From assembly GCA_902800435.1 (NCBI GenBank), contig CADCEQ010000012.1:1-64000 (forward strand): a stretch of 64,000 bases of DNA. The letters run 5' to 3'. Made by a program: the position numbers and the translations under genes. Positions within the stretch are counted from its first letter, which is position 1, and every line of letters begins with the position of its first letter. The DNA is from an uncultured Prevotellaceae bacterium. GTDB taxonomy: Bacteria; Bacteroidota; Bacteroidia; Bacteroidales; Bacteroidaceae. This document shows, piece after piece, positions 49,057 to 57,154 of this stretch. Under the pieces are notes generated by a model, which saw only the letters and a program-made list of their open reading frames with translations, was not told where the DNA came from and ran no database searches.

Positions 49057-50199
49057 CTAGTCGTCGAGAATCAGCAGCGCGTCGCCGAAGCATCCGAACT
49101 GATACCCCTTCTCGACTGCCTGCTGGTAAGCCTCGTAGACGATGTCGTAGCCCCCGAATGCCGCCGTCAGCATCATCATCGTCGACTCTGGGTGATAGAA
49201 GTTAGCTATCATCGCATTGGCGAGTCCGAAGTCATATGGCGGGAAGATGAACTTGTTGGTCCAGCCGTCGAAAGGCTTCAACAGTCCGTCGGTACCCACG
49301 GCGGTCTCCGTGGCGCGGGTCGTGCTGACACCCACTGTGCAGACGCGGTGGCCAGCCTGCTTGGTGTCGTTCACCAGCTGGCAGCAAGCCTCGTCGATAA
49401 TCATTTGCTCAGAACTCATCTTGTGCTTCGTCAGGTCCTCCACCTCAATGCTGTCGAAGCAACCCAGACCACAGTGAACGGTCAGATAGGCGAAGTTGAA
49501 ACCCCTTATCTCCATCATCTTCATCAGCTGGCGACTGAAGTGCAGTCCGGTGGCAGGTGCCGTCACCGCCCCCTCGTTCTTGGCATAAATGGTCTGGAAG
49601 TTCTCCATATCCTCAGGCACTGTCTCCCGCTGGTCAACGATGTAACGTGGCAGCGGTGCCGACCCCAAGGCAAATAGTTCGCGCTTGAACTCCTCGTGGT
49701 CGCAGTCGTAGAGGAAACGCAACGTGCGGCCACGGCTAGTAGTGTTGTCGATGACCTCAGCTACCATCGGTCCGTCCTCCTCGAAGAACAGTTTATTGCC
49801 AATGCGTATCTTACGAGCCGGCTCTACGAGCACATCCCACAGGCGCAGCTCAGCGTTCAGTTCACGCAGCAGGAATACCTCAATCTGGGCGTCGGTCTTC
49901 TCCTTGGTTCCGAAGAGCCGGGCCGGGAACACCTTCGTGTCGTTGAAGACAAGGGTATCGCCCTCGTCGAAGTAGTCCACGAGGTCGCGGAACATCAGAA
50001 ACTGGTCGGTGTCGTTACCATCAGCATCCTTCTTGTACATATCGATGGTCTGGCGCTTGCGGTGAATCACCATCAGGCGCGACTGGTCGCGGCTGTAAAT
50101 ACGCTCCTCATTGCCGTCTTCATTCTTGAAGGTGCGGTGCGGCGGGAACAGCGCCACCTGCTCCTCGGGCAGTCTGAATCTGAATTGTGATAGTTTCAT
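49057..50199 (-). CDS. queA: S-adenosylmethionine:tRNA ribosyltransferase-isomerase
   Basis: 380 residues, slightly longer than the usual 340-350. It adds the epoxycyclopentane precursor from SAM to preQ1 in tRNA, giving epoxyqueuosine. 'FRFRLPEEQVALFP', 'DTLVFNDTKVFPARLFG', 'GAVTAPATGLHFS' and 'TVHCGLGCFDSIEVEDLTKHKMSSE'-type blocks identify it. The extra length lies in the N-terminal region ('RTFKNEDGNEERIYSRDQ' and 'MYKKDADGNDTDQFL'). It belongs to the ftsX-DUF3098-uppP-truB-queA-folK run. The queuosine gene queE is at 53811. Confidence 0.97.
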   Translation of the reverse strand: MKLSQFRFRLPEEQVALFPPHRTFKNEDGNEERIYSRDQSRLMVIHRKRQTIDMYKKDADGNDTDQFLMFRDLVDYFDEGDTLVFNDTKVFPARLFGTKEKTDAQIEVFLLRELNAELRLWDVLVEPARKIRIGNKLFFEEDGPMVAEVIDNTTSRGRTLRFLYDCDHEEFKRELFALGSAPLPRYIVDQRETVPEDMENFQTIYAKNEGAVTAPATGLHFSRQLMKMMEIRGFNFAYLTVHCGLGCFDSIEVEDLTKHKMSSEQMIIDEACCQLVNDTKQAGHRVCTVGVSTTRATETAVGTDGLLKPFDGWTNKFIFPPYDFGLANAMIANFYHPESTMMMLTAAFGGYDIVYEAYQQAVEKGYQFGCFGDALLILDD

Positions 50200-50230
50200 C
50201 TATGTTATTATTTCGTTATTTCGTTTCACG

Positions 50231-50929
50231 TTATTTCGTTATGACCTCGTCGAGCCACTGGGGGAACGAGTCGAACGTCTGGCAGTCTTCGATGCGGACA
50301 TCGCCGAGACGGGTGCGGCAAAGGGCCGTCAGGAAGGCACCGCTGCCCAAGGTGCAGCCGATGTCGCGGGCCAGTGAGCGTATGTAGGTACCCTTGCCGC
50401 AGACCACGCGGATGCTCATCTGCATCTTCTCAGGGTCGAAGGCCGTCAGTTCCAACTCGTCGATGCGGACGGGCTTGGCCTGCAGTTCGACGTCGGCCCC
50501 CTTGCGGGCCAGCTTATAGGCACGGTGGCCATCGACCATGACGGCCGAGAACATCGGCGGCACCTGCTGAATCTCGCCGACAAAGTCGGCAAGCACGCGC
50601 TCTATCAGCTCGCGGGTGATGTGGCGTGTGGGATAGGTCATGTCAACTGTATGCTCGCGGTCGAACGACGGCGTGGTAGCCCCCAGCTGCAGAGTGGCGG
50701 TGTACTCCTTGTCGTGGAGTTGGAGCGTCTCTATCTGCTTCGTGGCCTTGCCCGTGCAGAGTATCAGAACGCCAGTAGCCAAGGGGTCGAGCGTTCCAGC
50801 GTGCCCCGTCTTCACCCGCTTGACGTGCATCTTCTTTGAGATGAGGTAGCGGATGTGGGCCAATGCGCCGAACGACGACATGCCATAAGGCTTGTTGATG
50901 TATATGAATGCGCCTTCGTTGAAGTCCAT
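50231..50929 (-). CDS. truB: tRNA pseudouridine-55 synthase TruB
   Basis: 232 residues. It isomerises U55 in the T-loop of tRNAs. The catalytic aspartate lies in 'GHAGTLDPLATGVLILCTGKATK'. Other blocks are 'NKPYGMSSFGALAHI' and 'VVCGKGTYIRSLARDIG'. It lacks the C-terminal PUA domain of E. coli TruB, as is usual for short Bacteroidota forms. Its ATG follows directly on the uppP stop codon. Confidence 0.97.
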   Translation of the reverse strand: MDFNEGAFIYINKPYGMSSFGALAHIRYLISKKMHVKRVKTGHAGTLDPLATGVLILCTGKATKQIETLQLHDKEYTATLQLGATTPSFDREHTVDMTYPTRHITRELIERVLADFVGEIQQVPPMFSAVMVDGHRAYKLARKGADVELQAKPVRIDELELTAFDPEKMQMSIRVVCGKGTYIRSLARDIGCTLGSGAFLTALCRTRLGDVRIEDCQTFDSFPQWLDEVITK

Positions 50930-51787
50930 TTAGTCGACCATTGCAAGTGAGTGTCCTGTCAGCAGCAGCACGATGATGATGGTGCCGACAATGATGCGAT
51001 AGATACCAAAGGCCTTGAAGCCGTACTTGGTGAGGAAGGCCACGAACCACTTCATGGCTAAGAGCGCTACGATGAACGCCACAGCACAGCCTAAGAGCAG
51101 CATCATAATGTTGTGAGACGTGGCCCAGACGGTATCCTCCTTCAAGAGGTCGAGCAGATCGAGCAGCGTGGCACCGGCCATCGTTGGCACAGCCAGGAAG
51201 AACGAGAACTCGGCAGCACGCTTGCGCGTCAGTCCCTGCGTCATGCCGCCCACGATGGTAGCCATCGAGCGCGACACACCGGGAATAACTGATATGCACT
51301 GATAGAGGCCGATGTTGAATGCCCGTTTCTCGTTGACCTTCTTGTCGTCGCTGCCCTTGTTGAACAACTTGTCGCAGAAAAGCATGAACACACCTCCGAC
51401 AACCAGCATCACGGCCACTACCTCGACGCTGTCGAGGAGCCAGTCGAGCACACCCGACTTCTTGGCCAGCAGTCCGATGATGACTGCCGGCAGCACGCCA
51501 ACGAAGAGCAGCCAGTAGAAGTAGTACTTATGCTTAAGTTTCTGCCACGCCGAACTGCCCTCAGGGGCTGGCGTGTTGTCCAGCTTGAAGAACCGCTTCC
51601 AGTAGAGACAAACTACAGACAGGATGGCACCAAACTGGATGATGAACGTGAAGGCATGGACGAAGGGATCGCCTTGCTCAATGCCCAGCAGGTTCTGGGT
51701 GATAATCATGTGCCCCGTCGACGAGACAGGCAGGAACTCGGTGAGTCCCTCCACGATGGCAATGATGACAGTCTCTATCCAGGTCAT
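50930..51787 (-). CDS. uppP: Undecaprenyl-diphosphatase UppP (BacA)
   Basis: 285 residues, polytopic inner-membrane protein recycling the C55 lipid carrier and conferring bacitracin tolerance. 'AIVEGLTEFLPVSSTGHMII' carries the catalytic Glu-rich motif and 'PGVSRSMATIVGGMTQGL' the PGxSRSxxT motif. It overlaps the preceding DUF3098 gene by 4 bp. Confidence 0.97.
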   Translation of the reverse strand: MTWIETVIIAIVEGLTEFLPVSSTGHMIITQNLLGIEQGDPFVHAFTFIIQFGAILSVVCLYWKRFFKLDNTPAPEGSSAWQKLKHKYYFYWLLFVGVLPAVIIGLLAKKSGVLDWLLDSVEVVAVMLVVGGVFMLFCDKLFNKGSDDKKVNEKRAFNIGLYQCISVIPGVSRSMATIVGGMTQGLTRKRAAEFSFFLAVPTMAGATLLDLLDLLKEDTVWATSHNIMMLLLGCAVAFIVALLAMKWFVAFLTKYGFKAFGIYRIIVGTIIIVLLLTGHSLAMVD

Positions 51788-52035
51788 TCAGTTACCTCCT
51801 TCTGCACTTCGTCCTTCGGCTTATGCACCACGGCGTAGATCATCGACACAAAGCCTAACAGGCAGACAATGGGAGCCACCACGATGCGGCGCGTACTAAA
51901 GATGTCGGGGTTGTAAGCTTCTTCCGACGAACTGCCGCCACTCATCAGGATAAAGCCGATGATAACCACCAGCATGCCCACGGCAAGCAGGATGAAATTC
52001 ATGCGGCCAAATGCAAAGTTTCTCTTGTCCATCAT
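51784..52035 (-). CDS. Small DUF3098 membrane protein
   Basis: 83 residues. Two membrane helices ('MNFILLAVGMLVVIIGFILM' and 'IVVAPIVCLLGFVSMIYAVV') separated by 'GGSSSEEAYNPDIFSTRRI', which matches the DUF3098 family. It lies between ftsX and uppP, as in many Bacteroidota. A cell-division or envelope role is guessed only from position. Confidence 0.93.
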   Translation of the reverse strand: MMDKRNFAFGRMNFILLAVGMLVVIIGFILMSGGSSSEEAYNPDIFSTRRIVVAPIVCLLGFVSMIYAVVHKPKDEVQKEVTE

Positions 52036-52071
52036 ATCTTTTTACTTTTTTACCTTTTTACTGTTTTACCT

Positions 52072-52950
52072 TTAAATCTTATAAAGGTCGCCCGCCCGCA
52101 TCCGCAGGAAGCGGTTCACAGAAATATACGAGCAAAGCGACGTGATAATCAGTCCAAACAGGAACACCGCTGCACCAGTGATGGCCAGCACCTGCCAAGT
52201 AATGATATCCGTGAGGTTCGGCTCGTACCTGTAAAGCCACCAGATGCCGAAGCCCAAGACGAGGCAGGCCAGGAGAGCTGCCAAAAGGCCCACCACCACA
52301 CCGTCGCGCATGAAGGGGCGGCGGATGAAACCCCACGATGCACCCACCAACTTCATGGTGTGAATCAAGAAGCGCTGGGAATAGACTCTCAGGCGCACCG
52401 TGTTGCTAATGAGCGAGTAGCTAATGAACGTCAGCAACACGGCCAGTATCAACAGCACCAGACTCACCTTCTGCAGGTTCTTGTTCACCTTGTCCATCAA
52501 ATCTTCTTGATAGGCGACATCGCTTACCTTAGGATTCGCCGACAGTTCCTTGGCTATCCACACCAACGAGTCACGGTTGGCATAGTCCGACTTCAACTGC
52601 AACTCCAGAGTGGCCACAAAGGGATTCATGCCGAGAAACTCCGACGGGTCACTACCCATGGCCTCGGTCTGGTCTTTCAGAGCCTGCTCCTTGCTCACGT
52701 AGTCGATGTTGCGGGCGTAAGGACGGTGGTACAAGTCACGGCATAGCCGGTGGGCGTCGTTCGCCGTCACCGTGTCGCCCAGCATGACGGTCACCGTCAG
52801 GTTCTCCTTCACGTAGTTCGACAGGTTATGGGCTGTCAGCACCGAGAGCACCACAATACCAAGCAATATCAACACCATCGTCGTGCTGATACACAATGTA
52901 ACAACCTGCATACCATGGCGGTGCCGGGTCGTTTTATTCCTTTTTCTCAT
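52072..52950 (-). CDS. ftsX: Cell-division protein FtsX
   Basis: 292 residues. The membrane subunit of the FtsEX complex, which activates septal amidases. A first helix ('VVTLCISTTMVLILLGIVVLSVL'), a periplasmic domain (about 50-165) with 'VTVMLGDTVTANDAHRLC', and three further helices with 'MKLVGASWGFIRRPFMRDGVVVGL' form the typical permease layout. ftsE is not adjacent. It is first in the run through folK; the promoter is TATCTTTG at 52983-52990. Confidence 0.96.
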   Translation of the reverse strand: MRKRNKTTRHRHGMQVVTLCISTTMVLILLGIVVLSVLTAHNLSNYVKENLTVTVMLGDTVTANDAHRLCRDLYHRPYARNIDYVSKEQALKDQTEAMGSDPSEFLGMNPFVATLELQLKSDYANRDSLVWIAKELSANPKVSDVAYQEDLMDKVNKNLQKVSLVLLILAVLLTFISYSLISNTVRLRVYSQRFLIHTMKLVGASWGFIRRPFMRDGVVVGLLAALLACLVLGFGIWWLYRYEPNLTDIITWQVLAITGAAVFLFGLIITSLCSYISVNRFLRMRAGDLYKI

Positions 52951-52982
52951 TTACTTTACGTACGTAAATCTAAAATCGGTTG

Positions 52983-53031
52983 CAAAGATACAAATATTTT
53001 TTGGGGGAAACAAACTTTTTTCGTAATTTTG
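52983..53031. promoter_or_regulatory. Divergent promoters of ftsX and the radical SAM gene
   Basis: Minus-strand TATCTTTG (52983-52990) drives ftsX. Plus-strand TAATTTTG (53024-53031) ends only 8 bases before the ATG at 53040, implying a leader of a few bases at most. Confidence 0.65.
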
Positions 53032-53039
53032 CACCTGCT

Positions 53040-53804
53040 ATGAGTACAATCATTTATCCATCGCCTATATTCGGCCCCGTCAAGAGCCGCCGATTAGGGC
53101 TGTCGTTAGGCATCAACCTGCTGCCTGCCGACGGCAAAGTGTGTACATTCGACTGCATTTACTGCGAGTGTGGCTTCAACAGTGAGAACCGCCCTACCCT
53201 GCCATTACCTACGCGTCAGGATGTAGGTCTTGCCCTAGGACACAAGCTGCGCCAGATGGCCGAGCAAGGACAGCGGCCCGACGTGCTGACCTTTGCCGGC
53301 AACGGCGAGCCCACATGCCACCCCGACTTCGCCGCCATCATCGGCGATACCATCCAGCTACGCGACCGCTTCTGCCCCAGTGCCAAGGTGTCGGTGCTGT
53401 CGAATGCCACCATGATTCACCGCCCCGCCGTCCACGACGCGCTGATGCTGGTGGACAACAATATTCAGAAACTCGACACCATAGACCCAGAGTTCATCAG
53501 CCGTGTCGACCGCCCCACCGGGGCCTACGATGTCAATGCCGTCATTGAGCGGCTGAAGACCTTCAATGGGCACGTCATCATCCAAACCATGTTCCTCTGC
53601 GGTCCCGACCTCGACAACACCACCCCACACTACGTGGAGCCATGGCTTCAGGCCGTCAGCGACATCAAGCCCCAACAGGTGATGATTTACACCGTTGACC
53701 GTGAGACTCCCGACCGCTCGCTGCGCAAGGCCTCACGCCAGCAGCTCGATGCCATCCGCGACCAGGTCATCGCCGCCGGCATTCCCTGTACCGCTTCATA
53801 CTGA
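53040..53804 (+). CDS. Radical SAM protein, COG0731-like
   Basis: 254 residues from the ATG at 53040; the frame upstream only reads promoter DNA. The cluster motif is CTFDCIYC at about residue 38-45, in the context 'GLSLGINLLPADGKVCTFDC'. 'TFAGNGEPTCHPDF' is the glycine-rich SAM-binding region. This small single-domain family is widespread in anaerobes; its substrate is unknown. Followed by queE after 6 bp, so it may be in one message with queE and cls. The start codon lies next to the promoter, so the message may be leaderless. Confidence 0.88.
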   Translation: MSTIIYPSPIFGPVKSRRLGLSLGINLLPADGKVCTFDCIYCECGFNSENRPTLPLPTRQDVGLALGHKLRQMAEQGQRPDVLTFAGNGEPTCHPDFAAIIGDTIQLRDRFCPSAKVSVLSNATMIHRPAVHDALMLVDNNIQKLDTIDPEFISRVDRPTGAYDVNAVIERLKTFNGHVIIQTMFLCGPDLDNTTPHYVEPWLQAVSDIKPQQVMIYTVDRETPDRSLRKASRQQLDAIRDQVIAAGIPCTASY

Positions 53805-53810
53805 TACACC

Positions 53811-54407
53811 ATGTATAGAGTCAACGACATATTCTACTCGATTCAAGGAGAAGGCTATAATACTGGACGGGCGGCTGTGTTCGTCCGCTTTGCAGGCTGT
53901 AACCTGCGCTGCGGGTTCTGCGACACGGAGTTCGACTCGTTCCGCGAGATGGCGGGCGACGACATCGTGGCCGAAATGGCTCAATACCCTGCCCGCTTCG
54001 CCGTGCTTACAGGCGGCGAGCCGACGCTTCAGGTCGACGAGGCGTTTGTCGACCTGCTGCACCAGCGCGGTTTCGAGGTGGCGATGGAGAGCAACGGCAC
54101 GCGGCCAGCTCCCACAAACCTCGACTGGTTGACGGTGTCGCCAAAAGTTGGTGAAATGTACTTGGTGAAAAGTGAAGGGAGAATACCTGATGAGTTGAAG
54201 GTCATCTTCGACGAAAACACCGACCCTGAAACATATCTCCCTTTACCCTTCACCATTCACCATTCACCACACTTCTACCTCCAGCCCTGCGACATGGGTG
54301 ACGCTGAGCGGAACGCCCACATCATACAACGGTGTATAGACTACATCAAGGAGCACCCTCAGTGGCGGCTCTCCCTACAGACCCACAAACTGGCCAACTT
54401 CAAATAA
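53811..54407 (+). CDS. queE: 7-carboxy-7-deazaguanine synthase QueE
   Basis: 198 residues. Radical SAM enzyme forming the deazaguanine ring in queuosine synthesis. 'DIFYSIQGEGYNTGRAAVFVRFAGCNLRCGFCDTEF' at about residues 6-42 contains the CxxxCxxC-type cluster motif. 'LTGGEPTLQ' and 'FYLQPCD' are conserved. Two stretches ('GEMYLVKSEGR' and 'PLPFTIHHSPH') come from an inverted pair of GGTGAA/TTCACC repeats at 54149-54180 and 54238-54269, in frame between conserved blocks. queA is in the same window. Confidence 0.95.
   Translation: MYRVNDIFYSIQGEGYNTGRAAVFVRFAGCNLRCGFCDTEFDSFREMAGDDIVAEMAQYPARFAVLTGGEPTLQVDEAFVDLLHQRGFEVAMESNGTRPAPTNLDWLTVSPKVGEMYLVKSEGRIPDELKVIFDENTDPETYLPLPFTIHHSPHFYLQPCDMGDAERNAHIIQRCIDYIKEHPQWRLSLQTHKLANFK
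54149..54269. repeat. Inverted pair of GGTGAA/TTCACC repeats inside queE
   Basis: The 32-base left arm (54149-54180) and right arm (54238-54269) are imperfect reverse complements around 57 bp of conserved coding sequence. The architecture resembles the pairs in alr and fkp with a different repeat family. Confidence 0.7.
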
Positions 54408-54411
54408 ATCG

Positions 54412-55839
54412 ATGCATGCACTGAACCTTATACTGGCCATCATCTACTACATCATCGTTGTGCTGACGGTGATTCACGTCGTGATGGACAACCGCCAGCC
54501 TGCCAAGACTATGGCGTGGGCACTAGTGATCTGGTTCGTGCCCGTCGTCGGTATCATCCTTTACCTTTTCTTCGGGCTGAACACCCGCAAGGAGCGGCTC
54601 GTCAACCAGCGCCAGCTCGACGAGTTGTCGAAACGGTCGATGCTGGGGTTTGTCGAACAGCAGAACCTGCGGTTGCCAGAGGAGCACAAGCCTGTCATCG
54701 ACCTGTTCACAGGTCAGAGCCTGTCGCTGCCATTTCAGACCGACGAGGTCGAGGTCTACACTGACGGTTACCAGTTCTTCCCGGACTTGCTCAAGGCCAT
54801 TGCCTCCGCTCGCAGTCACATTCACATCGACGTCTACATCATCGAAGAAGACCCGTTGGGCCGTCTCGTGGCCGATGCCCTGATAGCCAAGTCACGTGAG
54901 GGTGTGGAGGTGCGGCTCATCTATGATGACGTGGGCTGCTGGAAGGTGCGCCACCGCTTCTTCGAACATATGCGTGAGGAGGGCATCGAGGCGGTACCGT
55001 TCCTCCCCGTGCGCTTCCCATCGTTCACGAGCAAGGTAAACTACCGCAACCACCGCAAAATGATAGTCATCGACGGGCTGACGGGCTTCATCGGCGGCAT
55101 GAACATCGCCCTGCGCTATGTCTCCGACAACTGGCGCGACACGATGGTTCGCGTGACGGGCCCCGGCGTCTACGCCCTGCAACGCGCCTTCCTCATCGAC
55201 TGGTACTTCGTAGACCGAAGCCTGCTCAACGACCGCAAGTACTATCCTAATTTTAACCCTTTATCCACCACCCATCACCCATCACCCAAACCCCTGCTCC
55301 AAGTCGTCACCAGCAGTCCCGTGGTGCCCTACCCGGAGATTATGCAGGGCTTCGTGCGCATTATAATGGGTGCCAGGAAGTATGTGTTTATCGAAACCCC
55401 CTATTTCCTGCCCACCGACCCGGTGCTGTTTGCCCTGAAGACGGTGGCCGTGGCAGGTACCGACGTGCGTGTCCTGGTGCCCGAGAAGAACGATTCACGG
55501 TTTGTTGACTGGGCATGCCGCAGCTATCTGCGCGAGGCGGTGGAGGCCGGCGTGAAAGTAAGCCTCTATAAGGGTGGGTTCCTGCATTCTAAACTGATGG
55601 TTTGCGACGACAGCATCAGCACCTGCGGTTCTACGAACGTCGACTTCCGCTCGTTCGAGAACAACTTCGAAGCCAACGCCTTCTTCTACGGCGAGCAGGC
55701 TGCCCTGCGCATGAAGCAGGTTTTCCTCGCCGACGAGGAACGGTCGGTTCAACTCGTTTCGCTGTCCGACCGCATGAAGCCGAAGTTTATGGTTCGTCTG
55801 TTTGAGAGTCTTGTTCGGATGCTTGCTCCGCTGATGTAA
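54412..55839 (+). CDS. cls: Cardiolipin synthase
   Basis: 475 residues. Two N-terminal membrane helices ('LNLILAIIYYIIVVLTVIHVV', 'MAWALVIWFVPVVGIILYLFFG') are followed by two phospholipase-D domains with HKD motifs: 'NHRKMIVIDGLTGFIGG' (about residue 218) and 'LHSKLMVCDDSISTCGSTN' (about 395). It condenses phosphatidylglycerol to cardiolipin at the inner membrane. A CCCATCACCCATCACCC repeat at 55264-55290 encodes 'STTHHPSPK' between the two domains. The last 53 bp overlap rsmD on the other strand. Confidence 0.96.
   Translation: MHALNLILAIIYYIIVVLTVIHVVMDNRQPAKTMAWALVIWFVPVVGIILYLFFGLNTRKERLVNQRQLDELSKRSMLGFVEQQNLRLPEEHKPVIDLFTGQSLSLPFQTDEVEVYTDGYQFFPDLLKAIASARSHIHIDVYIIEEDPLGRLVADALIAKSREGVEVRLIYDDVGCWKVRHRFFEHMREEGIEAVPFLPVRFPSFTSKVNYRNHRKMIVIDGLTGFIGGMNIALRYVSDNWRDTMVRVTGPGVYALQRAFLIDWYFVDRSLLNDRKYYPNFNPLSTTHHPSPKPLLQVVTSSPVVPYPEIMQGFVRIIMGARKYVFIETPYFLPTDPVLFALKTVAVAGTDVRVLVPEKNDSRFVDWACRSYLREAVEAGVKVSLYKGGFLHSKLMVCDDSISTCGSTNVDFRSFENNFEANAFFYGEQAALRMKQVFLADEERSVQLVSLSDRMKPKFMVRLFESLVRMLAPLM
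55264..55290. repeat. ACCCATC tandem repeat in cls
   Basis: CCACCACCCATCACCCATCA then CCCAAAC, in frame in the linker between the two PLD domains. Confidence 0.65.
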
Positions 55840-56368
55840 AGATACTGAAGTTGACGCTGCCGTACGAGCGGTGCTCGCGGAAGAAACGGTGACTGGAGAA
55901 GTCATGGTCTTTGCCATGTTCGAAGACGAATACTCCACCCTCTTTCAATAGTCCTTTCCCAAGCACAAGGTCTGGAATTGTTGGTAGTTCTTTGAGCGCG
56001 TAGGGAGGGTCGGCAAAGATAAAGTCAAACTGCTGCTTACAACTCCTGAGAAAACGGAACACATCACCGCGGATAGGAAGAACTGTGCCTTGGCTGGGGC
56101 TAAGGCTTTCAACGCATTGCTTGATAAACCGGTGGTGGTCGCGGTCCTGCTCAATGCTGACCACGCGGCTGCAGCCACGTGAGAGCAATTCGAGCGTGAT
56201 GCTGCCCGTTCCCGAGAAGAGGTCGAGGGCCACGGCGCCGTCGAAGTCGATGTAGCGCGTCAAAACGTTGAAGATGTTCTCCTTGGCAAAGTCTGTCGTC
56301 GGCCTAGCCTTGAACGAGCGTGGGATCTCAAAGTGGCGTCCCTTGTATATGCCTGTAATAATCCTCAT
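55787..56368 (-). CDS. rsmD: 16S rRNA (guanine-966-N2)-methyltransferase RsmD
   Basis: 193 residues from the ATG at 56368, where the family's usual 'MRIITGIYKGRHFEIP' begins; the upstream frame is DUF3822 sequence in another frame. SAM-binding 'ALDLFSGTGSITLELLSRG' and the catalytic 'FIFADPPYA' (DPPY) are present. The ATG overlaps the stop of DUF3822 (ATGA), so the pair is coupled. The 3' 53 bp overlap cls in convergent orientation. Confidence 0.95.
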   Translation of the reverse strand: MRIITGIYKGRHFEIPRSFKARPTTDFAKENIFNVLTRYIDFDGAVALDLFSGTGSITLELLSRGCSRVVSIEQDRDHHRFIKQCVESLSPSQGTVLPIRGDVFRFLRSCKQQFDFIFADPPYALKELPTIPDLVLGKGLLKEGGVFVFEHGKDHDFSSHRFFREHRSYGSVNFSIFTSAEQASEQDSQTDEP

Positions 56369-57102
56369 CGTCCTTTCGTAAACAGTGCCATCAGGTCGAA
56401 CGGCATGCCCTTGATGCTGGTCACAGGGGCACGGTTGAACTCTGCCGACGGGTTTATGACGTATACGTTCTGCAGGTAGCGGCGCAACTCGTCGGTCAGC
56501 CATTTCTGCTTATCATTGTCTGCCTGCGTGTCGCTGGCGAAGTCGTTGCCCACTAAGTGCAACTCGTCGTGCTCGTTCTTCAGCGACAACTGTTTCCAGA
56601 CGTAGAGCAGGAAGTAGAGGGCGTCCTGTTCGCGGTGGGTGTCAAACCGGTTATAGAACTTGAACCGGTTCTGCTGGAACGATTTCACGTCGGCAAAGTG
56701 GTCGTCGAGCACCAACTTCAGGTCTTTGTTGATTGAGAAGACGGCAACGGCGTTCAGATCGGGCAGTACGTTGTAGAGCACCTGCTCCTGTTCCTTCTTA
56801 GGGAAGGAGTGGTAGTACATATCGGCCATCGTCTGCTCCTCAAATACTTCTACGGGAACCAGCAGTACAGGTGTGTCGAGGATGACCAAAGCCCTGACGA
56901 TGCCCATCTGCTTCAACCCAGCACCCTTCAGCGCCTCTCGCAGGTTGGCAGCTATCGACATATTGCTCTTCACCACGTAAGGCTCATAGGTCACAGGCGT
57001 CTCCGAGTTCTCAGCGTCGATGGTCGAGAACGACAAGTGGTACTGCCCGATGCGGATATACATGCGCCGGCTGCTATTTATCATACGGTTTGTTTCTTCC
57101 AT
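56365..57102 (-). CDS. DUF3822-family protein
   Basis: 245 residues, cytoplasmic. 'RMYIRIGQYHLSFSTID' and 'LVILDTPVLLVPVEVF' match DUF3822, a Bacteroidota family with an actin/hexokinase-like (ASKHA) fold (recollection). It is regularly found before rsmD, as here, but its role is not known. It has its own minus-strand TACCTTTG box (57130-57137). Confidence 0.88.
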   Translation of the reverse strand: MEETNRMINSSRRMYIRIGQYHLSFSTIDAENSETPVTYEPYVVKSNMSIAANLREALKGAGLKQMGIVRALVILDTPVLLVPVEVFEEQTMADMYYHSFPKKEQEQVLYNVLPDLNAVAVFSINKDLKLVLDDHFADVKSFQQNRFKFYNRFDTHREQDALYFLLYVWKQLSLKNEHDELHLVGNDFASDTQADNDKQKWLTDELRRYLQNVYVINPSAEFNRAPVTSIKGMPFDLMALFTKGR

Positions 57103-57110
57103 TCAATTAT

Positions 57111-57142
57111 TTTTCGTAACTTTGCGGCGCAAAGGTACGAAA
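57111..57142. promoter_or_regulatory. Face-to-face promoters of DUF3822 and the RecD-like gene
   Basis: TTTTTCGTAACTTTGC and GCAAAGGTACGAAAAA are reverse complements except at one base. The plus-strand box (TAACTTTG, 57117-57124) lies left of the minus-strand box (57130-57137). The two transcripts therefore start inside each other's promoter, so only one may fire at a time. Confidence 0.65.
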
Positions 57143-57154
57143 AAATTCTGAATA

